DNA of 64,000 nt from Acinetobacter sp. NIPH 298 (GCF_000369505.1 NZ_KB850053.1:462943-526942); one strand, 5' to 3'; shown: positions 48,193-58,639, numbered from the stretch's first letter. The notes: a model not told the origin generated them from the letters alone. Made by a program: numbers and translations.

Positions 48193-48816
48193 GTGCAAAT
48201 CAGCAGCGGCCGCCCCAAAGATTTAGAGAAAAGAGCCAAAATATTACAGGCTGCGAAATCTATTTTTTTAAAATTGGGCTATCACGCAGCCAATATGAAT
48301 CAAATCGCCAAAGAAGCGGGAGTGACCAAACTCACGGTATATAACCACTTCCAAGATAAAGCTAACTTATTTATCTGTGCAATTGAAGAAACCTGTGAAG
48401 AATCGATTTGTGCCAAAGAATTTGTACTGACCGCTGAAACCAACTTTGAACAAGCGCTGTATTTAATGTGTCACCGTGCTTTAAGTATTATTTATTTACC
48501 TGAAGCACTGAAACTTGATCGGGTTCTGTTTGAACTTGCCGCTGAGCAGAGTCCATTAACACAACAATTTTTTGATGCCTCACATACTCGGATGTGCAAT
48601 GTCTGGTGTGATTTCTTTCAGCAAGCCATCGCGCTTCAATTCATTCAAGCAGATGAACCGCTTGCGCAAACAGAATTAATCTTGTCACTGATGTTAGGTA
48701 CACGTCACCATCGAGTTTTATTGGGCTTAGACGCAGTACCCTCAATCACTGAAATCGATCAGACCATTCAGCAAGCAATCTCACTTTTTTTGCTTAAATA
48801 TCAAGCTAAAATTTAG
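48193..48816 (+). CDS. TetR-family repressor of the RND pump
   Basis: 207 residues, GTG start after an AGAG site. N-terminal TetR HTH (about 12-60; LGYHAANMNQIAKEAGVTKLTVYNHFQDK). The C-terminal ligand domain is Cys- and Leu-rich (TetR_C AefR-like style). Divergent from the pump with a strong dyad in the promoter region, so it most likely represses the pump and itself. The inducing ligand is unknown. Confidence 0.9.
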   Translation: MQISSGRPKDLEKRAKILQAAKSIFLKLGYHAANMNQIAKEAGVTKLTVYNHFQDKANLFICAIEETCEESICAKEFVLTAETNFEQALYLMCHRALSIIYLPEALKLDRVLFELAAEQSPLTQQFFDASHTRMCNVWCDFFQQAIALQFIQADEPLAQTELILSLMLGTRHHRVLLGLDAVPSITEIDQTIQQAISLFLLKYQAKI

Positions 48817-48846
48817 AGAATTTTCACATTTCTTTGCATTCTGCAC

Positions 48847-48915
48847 TTGGATTGTCTCTCAATCACGCTATAGTCGAATAGTCAGTGGTGCTGTTGTATG
48901 CCACTGGTACTTTCG
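48847..48915 (+). promoter_or_regulatory. Candidate ppc promoter with structured 5' leader
   Basis: TTGGAT (48847-48852), 16-bp spacer, TATAGT (48869-48874), then an imperfect hairpin (48875-48915; CAGTGG/CCACTG core) at the expected transcript start. ppc begins about 65 bp further on. Confidence 0.45.
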
Positions 48916-48980
48916 ACATGCGCCATATACGGCACAAGATTTTTTAGACAATAACAAGCGATGGTTGAGGGAGAAATAGC

Positions 48981-51662
48981 ATGGTTCAGCAAATTACTGC
49001 TCCATTACGTGAAGATGTCCGCTTATTAGGCAATTTGCTTGGCGAAACCTTAAAGCAACATGCTGGGCAAGAATTGTTTAATCAAGTTGAGCAAATTCGT
49101 ACCCTCGCCAAAGATGCACGTGATGGTCAAATCAAAGCAGAAAAACAGCTTGAACAATTGTTTCTCAACTTAAAAGACGAAGAAATTTTGCCGCTGACGC
49201 GTGCATTTTCTCATTTTCTCAACTTTGCCAATATCGCTGAACAATATCACGTGGTACGCAGCCGTCGTCAGGCTGAGTTTGATGAGCACGCCCCAAATCC
49301 AAATCCACTCTCGCATTTATTTAAAAAATTCAACGCCAAAAAGATCAGCCCACAACAACTGTTCCAACAAATTTGTGATTTAAAAATTGAATTGGTCCTT
49401 ACCGCTCATCCGACCGAAATCAGCCGTCGTACCTTGATTCAAAAATATGATGATATTACTGATTGTTTGTCCCAGCTGGATCAACAGAAGCTAACCCCGA
49501 GAGAACGCCAACACAGCGTTGCCACCCTCAAACAACTGGTTAGTTCGGCATGGCAAACTGACGAGATTCGCCAACATCGCCCAACTCCTGTGGATGAAGC
49601 AAAATGGGGCTTTGCCACCATTGAACAAAGCTTGTGGAATGCTGTACCAAAATTTGTGCGTGAACTGAATGAATTGACACAACAGCATTGCGAACAGTCT
49701 TTACCGATGACCATTGCACCGATCCGCTTTGCCTCATGGATGGGGGGTGACCGTGATGGCAATCCCAACGTTACCCATCACGTGACTCAAGAAGTGCTGT
49801 GGTTATCGCGTTGGCAGGCTGCTGATTTATATCTGCGTGATATTGAAAATCTACGTTGGGAACTGTCGATTCAAAGCTGCTCAGCAGAGTTGAGCCAAGC
49901 TTTGGGTTATGAACATCCTGAACCGTATCGTGAATATTTACGCAGTACCCGCGAACGCTTAAAAGCAACCCGTTATTGGTTGGCGCAACGCCTACAAGGT
50001 CAAGAGGCGGATGATAGTAATATCATCAAAACCACAGAGGAGCTACTCGCGCCTTTACTGCTGTGTTATCGCTCGTTGATGGACAGCAATCTAGCCGAAA
50101 TCGCCAATGGGCAATTGCTTGATTTCATTTATCGGGTCAACTGTTTTGGGATTGAACTGCTCAAACTGGATATTCGTCAGGAATCAGGACGACATCGCCA
50201 AGCCATTTCAGCCATTACTGAATATTTAGGCTTAGGCAATTTTGAATCTTGGACCGAACAAGCACGGCAGAATTTTTTAATTCAGGAATTACAAAGCAAA
50301 CGACCATTATTGCCTAAATTTTTGAATGAACCCGAAGGCAGCCTGATTCAGCATCCCGATGTACTCGAAGTCTTTGCCACCATGCGTACCTTGGCAGAAC
50401 AGCCGAGTGAGAGTTTAGGCGCATATATCATTTCAATGGCAGAATACCCAAGCGATGTACTGGCGGTTTTACTTTTGCAAAAAGAAGCAGGCATTCAACA
50501 AGCCTTACGGGTGGTGCCATTATTTGAAACGCTCAAGGACTTGGACGGCGCAGCCAAAACCATGAATACTTTATTCAATATGGATTGGTACAAACAGCAC
50601 ATCCAAGGCAAACATGAAGTGATGATTGGCTATTCGGATTCTGCCAAAGATGCAGGATTTATGTCAGCCAATTGGGCGCAGTATCGTGCGCAAGAAGAAC
50701 TGACCGCAATTGCAAAAAAACATGGCGTACAACTGACCTTATTCCATGGCCGTGGAGGCTCAATCAGTCGTGGTGGTGCGCCAACCCAACAAGCTTTATT
50801 TTCTCAGCCACCGGGGTCGATCTCAGGGGCGATTCGCGTCACTGAACAAGGTGAAATGATTCGATTTAAATTCGGATTGGAAGGTATCGCACTACAAAAC
50901 TTAGAAATTTATACCGCTGCGACACTTGAGGCAACCTTGTTGCCACCACCTGAACCAAAGCAGGAATGGCGCGCTTTGATGAATCAAATGACCGATTTAT
51001 CGGTACAGGTCTATCGTCAAACCGTGCGTGAAAATCCAAATTTTGTCCGTTATCTACGTACCGTCACCCCAGAACTAGAGTTGCAAATGTTGCCATTGGG
51101 TTCTCGTCCGGCGAAACGTAAAGTCACTGGTGGGATTGAATCGTTACGTGCGATTCCGTGGGTATTTGCATGGACACAGATTCGCTTGATGTTACCTGCA
51201 TGGCTTGGAACGGGTACGGCGATTAATCAAGTACACGAGCAACATAAAAACACACTGGATGAGATGCTGGAACAATGGCCTTATTTCCAAACCTTAATTG
51301 ATATGTTGGAAATGGTGTTGTCGAAATCCGATGCGGATATTGCACTGTACTATGAATCACACCTGACCCAAGATCAGGACTTAAAAGTATTAGGTGTTGA
51401 ACTACGTCAACGATTACAAAATGCAGTCGATACCTTACTCAGCCTGAAAGGTGAATCAAAACTGCTCAGTAATAATGAAGTGCTAGATCAATCGATGCAG
51501 GTACGTAAACCCTATTTACTGCCGCTGCATCTATTACAAGCTGAATTGATGAAACGTCGTCGTGCATATTTGACTGAACATCAAACCGAACATAGCCCTG
51601 TCGATCATGCCTTAATGGTCAGTATCGCGGGAATCGCTGCGGGCTTGCGCAACACGGGCTAA
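48981..51662 (+). CDS. ppc: Phosphoenolpyruvate carboxylase
   Basis: Replenishes oxaloacetate from PEP and bicarbonate. 893 residues. Catalytic His in LTAHPTEISRRTL (near 140), substrate loop WMGGDRDGNP (about 254-263), the FHGRGGSISRGGAP loop (about 590-603) and the C-terminal GLRNTG are intact. Full length for the bacterial enzyme. GAGGGAG ribosome site upstream. Stands alone, with a terminator after it. Confidence 0.97.
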   Translation: MVQQITAPLREDVRLLGNLLGETLKQHAGQELFNQVEQIRTLAKDARDGQIKAEKQLEQLFLNLKDEEILPLTRAFSHFLNFANIAEQYHVVRSRRQAEFDEHAPNPNPLSHLFKKFNAKKISPQQLFQQICDLKIELVLTAHPTEISRRTLIQKYDDITDCLSQLDQQKLTPRERQHSVATLKQLVSSAWQTDEIRQHRPTPVDEAKWGFATIEQSLWNAVPKFVRELNELTQQHCEQSLPMTIAPIRFASWMGGDRDGNPNVTHHVTQEVLWLSRWQAADLYLRDIENLRWELSIQSCSAELSQALGYEHPEPYREYLRSTRERLKATRYWLAQRLQGQEADDSNIIKTTEELLAPLLLCYRSLMDSNLAEIANGQLLDFIYRVNCFGIELLKLDIRQESGRHRQAISAITEYLGLGNFESWTEQARQNFLIQELQSKRPLLPKFLNEPEGSLIQHPDVLEVFATMRTLAEQPSESLGAYIISMAEYPSDVLAVLLLQKEAGIQQALRVVPLFETLKDLDGAAKTMNTLFNMDWYKQHIQGKHEVMIGYSDSAKDAGFMSANWAQYRAQEELTAIAKKHGVQLTLFHGRGGSISRGGAPTQQALFSQPPGSISGAIRVTEQGEMIRFKFGLEGIALQNLEIYTAATLEATLLPPPEPKQEWRALMNQMTDLSVQVYRQTVRENPNFVRYLRTVTPELELQMLPLGSRPAKRKVTGGIESLRAIPWVFAWTQIRLMLPAWLGTGTAINQVHEQHKNTLDEMLEQWPYFQTLIDMLEMVLSKSDADIALYYESHLTQDQDLKVLGVELRQRLQNAVDTLLSLKGESKLLSNNEVLDQSMQVRKPYLLPLHLLQAELMKRRRAYLTEHQTEHSPVDHALMVSIAGIAAGLRNTG

Positions 51663-51716
51663 TAGGTCATTTTCCTCAGCGCCATCAACAGAGACCACTG
51701 CTGTTGATGGCTCAAT

Positions 51717-51737
51717 TGGCAAAATATGCCATTTTTT
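51717..51737 (+). terminator. Terminator after ppc
   Basis: TGGCA/TGCCA stem followed by TTTTTT; a second hairpin (CCATCAACAG/CTGTTGATGG, 51682-51710) precedes it. The rest of the 311-bp gap up to the uracil permease gene is AT-rich and without recognised features. Confidence 0.65.
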
Positions 51738-51973
51738 ATAAAATTTCTTGAAAAAAATTCAAATATTATTTTGAAAATAAGATGCTTAACTTTTCAAACA
51801 ATTTAGCCAAAATAAATAATAAATCCGATAAGTTATTTTGAAGTGTATTTTACCAAAAGGTAAAAATATGAATAGATAAAGTGTTCGCCCCAAGATTCTT
51901 AAAACAATATAGGTGAAAGCACGATTTAAGACAGAGTATCATACGCGCTGATATCTCCTTATGAGTCTAATTT

Positions 51974-53269
51974 ATGTCAAGTTGGTTCCCAAAATGGCAG
52001 CCGTATCAAGGCAAGATTGATCATCGCCCTGTTGCGACCAATGAATATTTACCGCCCTTACAAAGTGCGGTGTTAGGGGTTCAGCACGCATTTGCCATGT
52101 TTGGTGCGACGGTACTAGCGCCGTTGCTGATGGGCTTTAGTCCTAACCTTGCCATTTTAATGTCAGGGATTTGTACCATCCTGTTCTTCCTGATGACAGG
52201 TGGTCGTGTTCCCAGTTATTTGGGTTCGAGTTTCGCCTTTATTGGCGTAGTTGCAGCCGCAACTGGACATATCACAGGCTCGGGAGCAAATCCCAATTTA
52301 TCGGTCGCTTTAGGCGGTATTATCGCCTGTGGGGTACTGTATACCTTGATTGGTTTAGCCGTCATGTTGACCGGGACGCGCTGGATCGAAAAATTGATGC
52401 CGCCTGTGGTGACAGGGGCTGTGGTGATGATTATTGGTTTAAATCTTGCACCGATTACCATTAAAAGTGTGGCAGGTCAGCCTTTTGAGATGTGGATGGC
52501 ATTGATCACCGTATTGTGTATGGGTCTGATCGCCGTTTTCACCAAAGGTTTATTACAGCGTTTATTACTTTTGGTTGGTTTATTGATGGCCTATGCCATT
52601 TATGCCATAGCAACCAATGGTTTAGGTCTCGGCAAAGCCATTGATTTCTCGCAAATTGCTGCTGCACCTTGGTTTGGTATTCCAAGCTTCTCAAATCCGA
52701 CCTTTGACCTCAACGCCATGTTGATTATTGCCCCTGTTGCCCTGATTTTAGTGGCAGAAAATCTCGGGCATATCAAAGCCGTTGGTGCGATGACGGGTGA
52801 AAACCTGACGCCTTATTTGGGCAAAGCATTTGTGGCTGATGGTGTTGCCACGACCTTATCAGGCAGTGTTGGTGCACCAGGCATGACCACATACGGTGAA
52901 AATATTGGTGTGATGGCAGTGACGCGTGTGTATTCAACCATCGTGTTTGTGATTGCGGGGGTATTTGCGATTTTCTTGGGACTTTCACCTAAGTTTGGTG
53001 CGCTGATCAGTACCATCCCAACTGCAGTGCTCACCGGTGCTTCGATTGTGGTATTTGGTTTGATTACCATTGCAGGAGCGAAGATCTGGATCGAAAATAA
53101 AGTCGATTTTTCCAATAATAAAAACCTGATCGTTGCATCAGTGACCATCATTCTCGGGGCAGGTAACTTTGAACTGCTGTTTGGAAATTTCAACTTGGGT
53201 GGTATTGGTACCGCAACCTTTGCTGCGATTTTATTAAATTTGCTGTTTAGTTTAAAAGATAAAAACTAA
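51974..53269 (+). CDS. uraA: Uracil/nucleobase permease (NCS2 family)
   Basis: A 431-residue inner-membrane transporter with fourteen predicted helices. The NCS2 signatures are visible: GVQHAFAMFGATVLAPLLMGF (helix 1, about 32-52), VAENLGHIKAVGAMTG (near 258, with the substrate-binding Glu) and GAPGMTTYGENIGVMAVTRVYS (near 297). The helix 1 and helix 8 motifs fit the uracil permease branch (UraA/PyrP/RutG). No rut or pyr genes are next to it, so uptake of uracil is the most likely but not the only role. Confidence 0.88.
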   Translation: MSSWFPKWQPYQGKIDHRPVATNEYLPPLQSAVLGVQHAFAMFGATVLAPLLMGFSPNLAILMSGICTILFFLMTGGRVPSYLGSSFAFIGVVAAATGHITGSGANPNLSVALGGIIACGVLYTLIGLAVMLTGTRWIEKLMPPVVTGAVVMIIGLNLAPITIKSVAGQPFEMWMALITVLCMGLIAVFTKGLLQRLLLLVGLLMAYAIYAIATNGLGLGKAIDFSQIAAAPWFGIPSFSNPTFDLNAMLIIAPVALILVAENLGHIKAVGAMTGENLTPYLGKAFVADGVATTLSGSVGAPGMTTYGENIGVMAVTRVYSTIVFVIAGVFAIFLGLSPKFGALISTIPTAVLTGASIVVFGLITIAGAKIWIENKVDFSNNKNLIVASVTIILGAGNFELLFGNFNLGGIGTATFAAILLNLLFSLKDKN

Positions 53270-53280
53270 CCCCGAATCAA

Positions 53281-53304
53281 GGCAGCGCACGCGCTGCCTT
53301 TTTT
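53281..53304 (+). terminator. Terminator after uraA
   Basis: GGCAGCGCACGCGCTGCC hairpin followed by TTTTTT. Confidence 0.93.
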
Positions 53305-53383
53305 ATGCTGATCTTGCCCTGCTCTCTCCTTTCTCAGCATATTTTTAGTATGATGACTGTTTACACTTCAATGTGTTCAGCTC

Positions 53384-54340
53384 ATGCGTTTTGATTTTTT
53401 TGATTTACAACTGCTTCTTCATATTGTGGCAACAGGTAGCCTAACCCAAGGTGCAGATCGTGCTGCCATTTCTTTACAAGCAGCCAGTGAACGGATAAAA
53501 AAACTAGAGCAATACTTTGAAACACCGTTATTTATTCGACACAATGCAGGTGTCGAACTGACCACGGCAGGTCATGCTTTGGTTGAGCATGCCAAAAAAC
53601 TCAACGCACAAAAAAATAAACTTGAACAAGACATGCAACGCTTTCGTCAGAAAAGCGCCGAGTCATTGATTCTGTGGTGTAACTCCTCTGCGCAGAGTGA
53701 ATATCTTCCAGCCTTATTACCCCAATACTTGATGCATTATCCGCATATCAATATTGACTTACACGAAGCGGAAAGCTCAGAAATTGTAGATGCACTCACT
53801 AAAGGAATCGCTCGATTAGGCTTGGTTTCAAGCTTTTTTGACACTCGTCATTTACATACTCAGGATTTTGCTAGCGATCCCTTGGTACTGATCTGCCCAG
53901 ATTCGCATGTGCTGACCCAGCAGGCACAACTCAATTTAGTCGATGCCTTGGCGTATGACTTTATTGGTCTCATGCCACACCATTCACTACAACAGTCGAT
54001 TGAGACTCAAGCCAAACTGTTAGGCTTCAACATCCACTACCGCTTGCGTTTACCAAATTTTGCCGCGATTGCAGAAGTGGTCGCAAAAGGTGTAGGTATC
54101 GCGATTATGCCTGCACGTGCGGCTCAACGTTTACAAGGTATTTATCATTTTCAAGCAATTCAACTCTTGGGTGCATGGGCAAATCGCAAACTCCTCCTCG
54201 CCAGCCAAGACTTCGATCAACTCCCGCAAAGCTACCAAGACTTTGCAAAATTTCTATTGGCGCGCAAACCACAAGATGAACAAAGCATTTTAGTGCAAGA
54301 CCATATAACTCCCCAGCGCCAGCAAACCGATAAAAAATAA
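53384..54340 (+). CDS. LysR-family regulator
   Basis: 318 residues. N-terminal HTH (GSLTQGADRAAISLQAASERIKKLEQ, about 18-43) and LysR effector domain. Its last 51 bp overlap the 3' end of the convergent TSUP gene. Unlike the other LysR genes here it has no divergent target, and the nearest candidate is that TSUP gene. Inducer unknown. Confidence 0.87.
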   Translation: MRFDFFDLQLLLHIVATGSLTQGADRAAISLQAASERIKKLEQYFETPLFIRHNAGVELTTAGHALVEHAKKLNAQKNKLEQDMQRFRQKSAESLILWCNSSAQSEYLPALLPQYLMHYPHINIDLHEAESSEIVDALTKGIARLGLVSSFFDTRHLHTQDFASDPLVLICPDSHVLTQQAQLNLVDALAYDFIGLMPHHSLQQSIETQAKLLGFNIHYRLRLPNFAAIAEVVAKGVGIAIMPARAAQRLQGIYHFQAIQLLGAWANRKLLLASQDFDQLPQSYQDFAKFLLARKPQDEQSILVQDHITPQRQQTDKK

Positions 54341-55021
54341 CTGACGGAATTTTTGCTCGTTCAATTGGTAACGCACTTTTTTTCCGAACCACATGCCGAT
54401 CAAAGCTGCGACCAATGCCACCGAAGACCATCGATAGTCTAAAGCCCCACCTGTAGTCGGGTGATAATGCAAAAACATCGCCAAACAAATCGTGGAAACG
54501 GTAAAGGTCAGCCCTAAAGCCTGTACCAGTTCATCACGTTTTAAATGTAAAGACTGCAAATACGGCACGATGGGAATAATAATGACCCCTGTCGCAACGG
54601 TGACTGCACCACCGATATAACCAATGATCGGAGAGAGCCAACGCTCATGCCCTGCCAAATAAGGCAGCTTTTTGGCACATAAACCATAGAGTCCATAGAG
54701 TGCCAGCATACTGCCCAATAAAATCTCACTGCCCTGTCCTTGACTCTGGCTCAATGTAGGAAAAAAGCTCCAAATAGAGCCGAGGATGATGCCCAACAGC
54801 AAAGACCAGAAACGACAGATAAATGACCAGACCTGACCTTCAGCAAAAAGCTGCCAAATATTGGTCACCATAGAGGGTACGATCAAAAGTGAGGCCGCCT
54901 GAAATGGACTCATTGCGATGGTGAGTAATCCCATCGACACCGCAGGCAAACCCAAACCGATCATGCCTTTTATCATGCCAGCGAATGCAAATACTGCCAT
55001 TACAATAATTAAAAAGGTCAT
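54290..55021 (-). CDS. TSUP family (TauE/SafE-type) permease
   Basis: A 243-residue inner-membrane protein with about seven to eight predicted helices. The duplicated TauE motif is visible at the N-terminus (FAGMIKGMIGLGLPAVSMGLLT) and near residue 135 (YIGGAVTVATGVIIIPIVPYL). Members export sulfite, sulfoacetate or other organic sulfonates. Substrate here unknown. Its 3' end overlaps the LysR gene by 51 bp tail to tail. Confidence 0.85.
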   Translation of the reverse strand: MTFLIIVMAVFAFAGMIKGMIGLGLPAVSMGLLTIAMSPFQAASLLIVPSMVTNIWQLFAEGQVWSFICRFWSLLLGIILGSIWSFFPTLSQSQGQGSEILLGSMLALYGLYGLCAKKLPYLAGHERWLSPIIGYIGGAVTVATGVIIIPIVPYLQSLHLKRDELVQALGLTFTVSTICLAMFLHYHPTTGGALDYRWSSVALVAALIGMWFGKKVRYQLNEQKFRQLFFIGLLALGSYMVLH

Positions 55022-55174
55022 GATCTATCTCCGTATTCATATAAGGCTATGCTACGGAAATCATTGCGACGGCGTATTCTTGTTTTTAGGAGCATGGCTC
55101 AATTAAAGATTGAGGCCAAATACTTAAGTGTAGCTCCTCCACGCTTAATTTTTCTCTGTTAGACGCTAAGCCTT

Positions 55175-56464
55175 CTAGCCTTCTAAACTGTCATTCTTAT
55201 ATTTTTCTTCCAACACATTACTGATAATACTTTCAATCATCCAAACACGGTATAAGCTATTAAACACGTAACTTTGCCCATCAATACGTAACTCTAAAAC
55301 GGGAAAATCAGGTTGATGCTTCTGCTGACATAATTCATCATTTTGTTGTAATAAAGCCTCAATATCTTGTTCAGTAATATGCTCAATTTCTAAACGCTTC
55401 TGCATCCGCTGGAAATGTGCTTTAAAAGAGAGGTCTTTACCACGTGTCCAAACGCCTTCCAAAATCTGATGAATGCAATCGACTTGCTGTTCTTCTGCCA
55501 CACTATAGAACAGCTTTGCCATTTCATAACTGGCTTCTTTGGTTGGACGGCAAAACGGGGTGAATGCCACTTCCGTCCGTTTTGAAACACGGGTTGCCAG
55601 CCCCCAATCAAACCAATCTCGACCTTGATAGCTTAAGGGGTAGACTTTGAGCTGAATATTATAATAATCCGCGAGTTCTGCTTTGATATAATCCAACAAC
55701 AACCAACTCATCGGGTCTTCAAGCGCAATATAGAGATCTAACTCTGGATGTAAGGCTTGCACTTCTGCCAATGCTTCACCATCGTTGATCAAATGCTCAC
55801 GCCACTCGATGTGATTAATCAGAAAAATAGGCGTTCCCGTCAATAATTTTTGTTGTTTTAAACGGCGCGTTAAACGCAATAAATCATCAACGGCTTGATA
55901 CTTGCGTTCACTAAACTCGAAATAACTAGCTGAAACAGGCACATCCTGAAACATTCGTTCAGGAAAATCTTGTGGGGTTTGGTGCTGTTTCGCCATCGCA
56001 TATAAGGTGCGTAATTTTCCATATTGCTGTTGCCATAACATATGGAAAACATCTTCCAGCAAATGTAAAAAATTTTGTTCTCGTAAAGGCGTATTTCTTA
56101 GAATGGTTTCAGCTTGTTGTAATGCTTCTGGACTTGGAATTTCTGGGGTTTCATCAAAGCCAAAACGGTGTTGTTTGGCTAAAATCTTGGCATCATTGAG
56201 ACAGTATCGTTGCCAATCTTGTGCAGACATGCCATTGGGCGGTTCAGCATCTTGTTTTGAAATAATGACTTTTAACGGTTTAAGCTCATCGCTCAAAATC
56301 TCATTAAGCTGAGCCAACTGTTGTACCGCAAGATAGCTATACACATCATCTAAACGTAGATAAATACTTAAACCCTGTTCCGTGGGTAATACCGCCTGAC
56401 GAGAAGGTTTCTGATAAAACCAGCTCGATCGGATGGGATCAAACCAACGACGTAACAAAGACAT
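55175..56464 (-). CDS. Tandem DsbA-like (HCCA isomerase-type) thioredoxin-fold protein
   Basis: 429 residues containing two copies of a thioredoxin-fold domain. Each opens with a similar beta-strand and helix: YLRLDDVYSYLAVQQLAQL (near 36) and YIALEDPMSWLLLDYIKAEL (near 235), the pattern of 2-hydroxychromene-2-carboxylate isomerase and DsbA-like glutathione-S-transferase kappa proteins. No CXXC occurs at either active-site position, so it is not a classical disulfide oxidoreductase. The first half ends with TPIFLINHIEWRE, a cis-Pro loop. Cytosolic, no signal peptide. Function unknown; transcribed alone. Confidence 0.72.
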   Translation of the reverse strand: MSLLRRWFDPIRSSWFYQKPSRQAVLPTEQGLSIYLRLDDVYSYLAVQQLAQLNEILSDELKPLKVIISKQDAEPPNGMSAQDWQRYCLNDAKILAKQHRFGFDETPEIPSPEALQQAETILRNTPLREQNFLHLLEDVFHMLWQQQYGKLRTLYAMAKQHQTPQDFPERMFQDVPVSASYFEFSERKYQAVDDLLRLTRRLKQQKLLTGTPIFLINHIEWREHLINDGEALAEVQALHPELDLYIALEDPMSWLLLDYIKAELADYYNIQLKVYPLSYQGRDWFDWGLATRVSKRTEVAFTPFCRPTKEASYEMAKLFYSVAEEQQVDCIHQILEGVWTRGKDLSFKAHFQRMQKRLEIEHITEQDIEALLQQNDELCQQKHQPDFPVLELRIDGQSYVFNSLYRVWMIESIISNVLEEKYKNDSLEG

Positions 56465-56534
56465 GTCGATTGCCTCTTGATAGAAATCTCCCCCTAACCC
56501 CTCTTTAAAAAACAGGGGAACTACACGAGTTTAA

Positions 56535-56592
56535 TACTTGAATATAATTCGTGGAAGTCCCCCTTTGAAAAAAGGGGGACTTAGGGGGATTT
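56535..56592. terminator. Long GC-rich hairpin between ilvD and the DsbA-like gene
   Basis: AGTCCCCCTTT/AAAGGGGGACT stem with a short A-rich loop (about 56538-56583), downstream of ilvD on the minus strand. The neighbouring CCCCTAACCCC/AGGGGA stretches at 56490-56520 look like the outer arm of the same repeat type. Coordinates approximate. Confidence 0.55.
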
Positions 56593-56598
56593 GAAATT

Positions 56599-58428
56599 TT
56601 ACAAAACGCGTACTGCGCCTTTTGCTGCGCTGGTTGAATGCATCGCGTAAATCTTGAGTGCCTTAGACACTTTACGTTTACGCTCTTCTACTGGATGCCA
56701 ACCTTTGGCTTCTTGAACCGTACGGCGATGTGCCATCGTTGCATCATCGACATCTAAATGGATGGTACGATTTGGGATATCAATTTCAATGGTATCACCA
56801 TCTTCAACCAAACCAATTGCTCCGCCTTCCGCAGCCTCTGGAGAAACGTGACCAATCGATAAACCCGAAGAACCACCCGAGAAACGACCATCGGTAATCA
56901 AAGCACAGTCTTTACCTAAGCCTTTAGATTTCAAATAGCTGGTTGGATACAGCATTTCTTGCATACCCGGTCCACCACGTGGACCTTCGTAGCGAATCAC
57001 CACGATATCGCCAGCCACAATTTTATGCTCTAAAATCGCTTCTACCGCAGAATCTTGGCTCTCAAAAACGCGCGCAGTGCCAGTAAATTTAAGGATCGAA
57101 TCATCCACACCTGCTGTTTTCACGATACAACCATCCAACGCGATGTTGCCGTAAAGCACAGCCAAACCACCATCTTTAGAGAAGGCATGTTCAGCATTAC
57201 GAATCACGCCATTTTCACGATCACCGTCCAAAGTTGAATAATAACGGTTTTGTGAGAATGCCACTTGGGTTGGAATACCACCTGGAGATGAACGATAGAA
57301 CTCATAAACATCGGCATCTTCGGTACGGATAATATCCCACTTGTCCAATGCATCTTTCAACGTTGGTTCGTGTACAGTTGGACATGCCGTCTTTAACAAA
57401 TTGGCACGATCAAGCTCACCTAAGATCGCCATGATGCCACCTGCACGGTGGACATCTTCCATGTGTACGTCGGATTTTGCAGGCGCAACTTTAGATAACA
57501 CAGGCACTAAACGAGAGAGACGGTCGATATCATCCATGGTGAAATCGACTTCAGCTTCATGAGCAGCAGCCAACAAGTGTAATACCGTATTGGTTGAACC
57601 GCCCATCGCAATATCAAGGGTCATGGCATTTTCAAATGCATCTTTGGTTGCAATCGAACGCGGTAAAATGCTGTCATCATTTTGCTCATAGTAGCGTTTT
57701 GCCAATTCGACAACCAAGCGCCCTGCTCTCAAGAATAATTTTTCACGATTTGCATGAGTTGCAACGATTGAACCATTGCCCGGTAAAGATAAACCTAGAG
57801 CTTCAGTTAAACAGTTCATCGAGTTCGCTGTAAACATACCTGAACACGAACCGCAAGTTGGACAAGCTGAACGCTCAAACGCGGCAACTTCTTCATCGGT
57901 ATAACTTTCATCTGCTGCAACCACCATCGCATCAACGAGGTCAATCGCTTTTTCATTGCCACGGAATTTGACTTTACCCGCTTCCATCGGACCGCCAGAC
58001 ACGAAGATCACAGGAATATTCAAGCGCATTGCCGCCATCAGCATACCCGGTGTGATCTTGTCACAGTTCGAGATACACACCATTGCATCCGCACAATGGG
58101 CATTGACCATATATTCAACAGAATCTGCAATCAAATCACGTGATGGCAGCGAATAGAGCATGCCATCATGACCCATGGCAATGCCGTCATCGACTGCAAT
58201 GGTATTAAATTCTTTTGCAACACCACCTGAAGCTTCAATTTCTCGCGCAACCAGTTGCCCTAAATCTTTAAGATGCACATGACCTGGAACAAATTGGGTA
58301 AATGAGTTGACTACCGCAATAATAGGTTTGCCAAAATCTTCATCTTTCATGCCCGTCGCACGCCATAAACCACGCGCGCCAGCCATATTTCTTCCATGTG
58401 TTGATGTTTTCGAACGATAATCAGGCAT
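56599..58428 (-). CDS. ilvD: Dihydroxy-acid dehydratase
   Basis: Third step of valine and isoleucine synthesis. 609 residues from the ATG at 58428 (the frame runs on to 58470, but [27 protein letters not shown] is the normal N-terminus and GGGA lies upstream). The iron-sulfur cluster motifs are seen as Cys in [13 protein letters not shown] and [38 protein letters not shown] is intact near the C-terminus. No other ilv genes nearby. Confidence 0.97.
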   Translation of the reverse strand: MPDYRSKTSTHGRNMAGARGLWRATGMKDEDFGKPIIAVVNSFTQFVPGHVHLKDLGQLVAREIEASGGVAKEFNTIAVDDGIAMGHDGMLYSLPSRDLIADSVEYMVNAHCADAMVCISNCDKITPGMLMAAMRLNIPVIFVSGGPMEAGKVKFRGNEKAIDLVDAMVVAADESYTDEEVAAFERSACPTCGSCSGMFTANSMNCLTEALGLSLPGNGSIVATHANREKLFLRAGRLVVELAKRYYEQNDDSILPRSIATKDAFENAMTLDIAMGGSTNTVLHLLAAAHEAEVDFTMDDIDRLSRLVPVLSKVAPAKSDVHMEDVHRAGGIMAILGELDRANLLKTACPTVHEPTLKDALDKWDIIRTEDADVYEFYRSSPGGIPTQVAFSQNRYYSTLDGDRENGVIRNAEHAFSKDGGLAVLYGNIALDGCIVKTAGVDDSILKFTGTARVFESQDSAVEAILEHKIVAGDIVVIRYEGPRGGPGMQEMLYPTSYLKSKGLGKDCALITDGRFSGGSSGLSIGHVSPEAAEGGAIGLVEDGDTIEIDIPNRTIHLDVDDATMAHRRTVQEAKGWHPVEERKRKVSKALKIYAMHSTSAAKGAVRVL

Positions 58429-58604
58429 TTTGTATTCCCAACAAGTTTGTGCTCGAGACGAATAGGACATTCTCTCTGGCGAAATGATACTGAGCTAAGC
58501 CCATCATACTACAAGTTATCGTTTAACAGATGACCACTGAAGCTATCTTTTTTTGCTCAAAGGCAATTGATAGCATCTGATTAGGGGCTAGTGGCTTTTT
58601 CGCT

Positions 58605-58610
58605 TATAAT
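58605..58610 (+). promoter_or_regulatory. Candidate -10 box of the fmt-rsmB operon
   Basis: Perfect consensus TATAAT 29 bp before the fmt start. The -35 region (TTAGGG at 58581) is weak. Confidence 0.45.
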
Positions 58611-58639
58611 TTGCGGTAAGTTTTTTTCGGAATGCATTT

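Noticed and set aside
56465..56598. Insertion sequence remnant before ilvD
   Set aside because: The CCCCC/GGGGG hairpins look like one, but no transposase fragment or target duplication is visible.
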